From a bacterium (GTDB lineage Bacteria > Zhuqueibacterota > Zhuqueibacteria > Residuimicrobiales > Residuimicrobiaceae), in assembly GCA_012523655.1 (NCBI GenBank), contig JAAYTV010000602.1:1-7194 (forward strand): DNA of 7,194 bases, given 5' to 3'. The position numbers and the translations under genes are program-made. This document shows, one piece after another, positions 6,165 through 7,194 of this stretch. Numbering within the stretch: position 1 is the stretch's first letter; each line of letters begins with the position of its first letter. A model generated the notes under the pieces. The model had not been told where the DNA came from and searched no databases. It was given only the letters and a program-made list of their open reading frames with translations.

Positions 6165-7194
6165 ATGCGAAAAAGAACAATGACGATACTGCCAGGAACG
6201 GCCCTGAATGCGGTTTGGATCTTTATGTTTTTTACCAATGCGGCTATTTTTGCTCAGCGCGCTGAGGACGGCCACATCAACCACAGGAAATACGGCGTCA
6301 TGGACGGCAATCTTACGCGCATTCCTTTCTGGAACGACGGCTTTGTCGGCGGGGTGACCATGGGTTATGTCATAGAGTATCCCATCGGCAGCGGGCATAA
6401 TCAGATGGATCAGGTGGCGCCGGTTGTGATCAGCACCATCACGGATTCCAAGGGCGAAAAACATGCCTGTGTGGAAACGTGTTATTATATTCCTGATTTC
6501 AGTCCGGACGGTTCAGCGCGTTGGCGGTATGAAGCCCTGGGCGGCTATTGCAACCCTTCGCAGCTGGAAGCGGCCATGAGTGACGATCCCTACACCTGGC
6601 CGGACGCCTGGCCGGATAAAATGGAAGACAGCATCGATCCCGGCTGGCCCGGAGCCTGGAACGGCTATTTCGGCAAAGGGGTCATGAACGCGGATTTGGA
6701 GACCTATTTCGTCATCGACGACGATCCGGACGAAGAGTTCGACTATTACCCTGATGCAACCGACTCCAGTCGGCGCGGACTGGGCACGCAGATCTATGTT
6801 CGCTCATTACAATGGCGCAACGTCATGACAGAGACCCACAACTTTTGGCTCTACGATGTGGAAAATGAAGGCACTACCACCTATGACTCGGTCTTTCTGG
6901 CACTCTATGCGGATTTTAAAATCGGCGGCGACGACGACGATGTGGCCGGCTACAACACCCGCCTGGACGTGGCCTATTGCTATGATTATAAAAACGTCGG
7001 CAAACCGGGCAACTACAGCCCGGTGCCGGCGATGTGCTATGGATTCCTGGAAAGTCCCACCCTGGGCTATGACGGCATCGATTCCGACGAGGACGGCCTC
7101 ATCGATGAAAGGCGCGACAGCGGCCCGGGCGTCTGGCTGTTCGGACCCACGGGTTATTACTTTAACGGCAAACTCGATGAACAGAGACAGAAAG
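6165..7194 (+). CDS. Secreted Asp-rich protein, function unknown (3' end beyond window)
   Basis: The frame is open from ATG 6165 through the last base, giving 343 complete codons with no stop, so the C-terminus is missing. Residues 1-30 form a signal peptide (MRKR, hydrophobic AVWIFMFF core, likely cut after AIFA before Gln31). The mature part is rich in Gly, Asp, Tyr and Trp and lacks further membrane segments, as in large exported beta-rich proteins. Acidic clusters stand out: DDDPDEEFD at 185-193, GGDDDD at 254-259, and DGIDSDEDGLIDE at 303-315, the last resembling calcium-binding thrombospondin type 3-like or dockerin-like loops. CVETC is a close cysteine pair near residue 105. I do not recognise the family. 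A C-terminal sorting domain or Ig-like modules could lie past the window. A -10-like TATACT (6112-6117) lacks a matching -35, so a closer promoter is uncertain; expression may start near 5717 and pass the terminator-like hairpin. Confidence 0.88.
   Translation, partial: MRKRTMTILPGTALNAVWIFMFFTNAAIFAQRAEDGHINHRKYGVMDGNLTRIPFWNDGFVGGVTMGYVIEYPIGSGHNQMDQVAPVVISTITDSKGEKHACVETCYYIPDFSPDGSARWRYEALGGYCNPSQLEAAMSDDPYTWPDAWPDKMEDSIDPGWPGAWNGYFGKGVMNADLETYFVIDDDPDEEFDYYPDATDSSRRGLGTQIYVRSLQWRNVMTETHNFWLYDVENEGTTTYDSVFLALYADFKIGGDDDDVAGYNTRLDVAYCYDYKNVGKPGNYSPVPAMCYGFLESPTLGYDGIDSDEDGLIDERRDSGPGVWLFGPTGYYFNGKLDEQRQK

Overview
The window (roughly 50-55% G+C by eye) looks like chromosomal DNA of a Gram-negative, envelope-rich bacterium. 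Reasons: two genes carry signal peptides for large, probably exported beta-rich proteins; a MacA/MacB-type export operon implies an inner membrane plus periplasm; and start sites often carry purine-rich Shine-Dalgarno sequences. The style of the secreted proteins (LamG plus carboxypeptidase-regulatory-like modules, Asp-rich DxDxDG-type segments) recalls the Fibrobacteres-Chlorobi-Bacteroidetes side of the tree and candidate phyla near it, but this is an impression, not a placement. No rRNA, tRNA, CRISPR array, insertion sequence or phage gene is visible.

Layout. 1-127: upstream region with a weak promoter candidate. 128-1549 (+): secreted LamG / carboxypeptidase-regulatory-like protein, followed by an intrinsic terminator at 1660-1690. 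1747-5439 (-): a three-gene operon, transcribed right to left, for a HlyD/MacA-like adaptor and two paralogous MacB/FtsX-type permeases. It converges on the first gene. 5440-6164: a 725-base region without a convincing gene but with much regulatory structure reading to the right: a strong orphan terminator, a cluster of dyads around a TTGACA box, several hairpins, and a second terminator-like hairpin with an eight-T tract. 6165-7194 (+): the first 343 codons of a secreted Asp-rich protein that runs off the window.

How the genes work together. The adaptor and two permeases should form an ABC-type tripartite exporter or a LolCDE-like extraction machine. Its ATPase and outer-membrane channel are not in this window, and neither permease is fused to an ATPase domain. 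The two outward-facing genes encode exported proteins of unknown substrate; nothing here links them to the transporter except proximity.

No clear new system was found. The two places most worth a second look are the 5660-6164 leader, whose parts resemble promoter/operator, structured RNA, terminator and gene, and the ATPase-less export operon.
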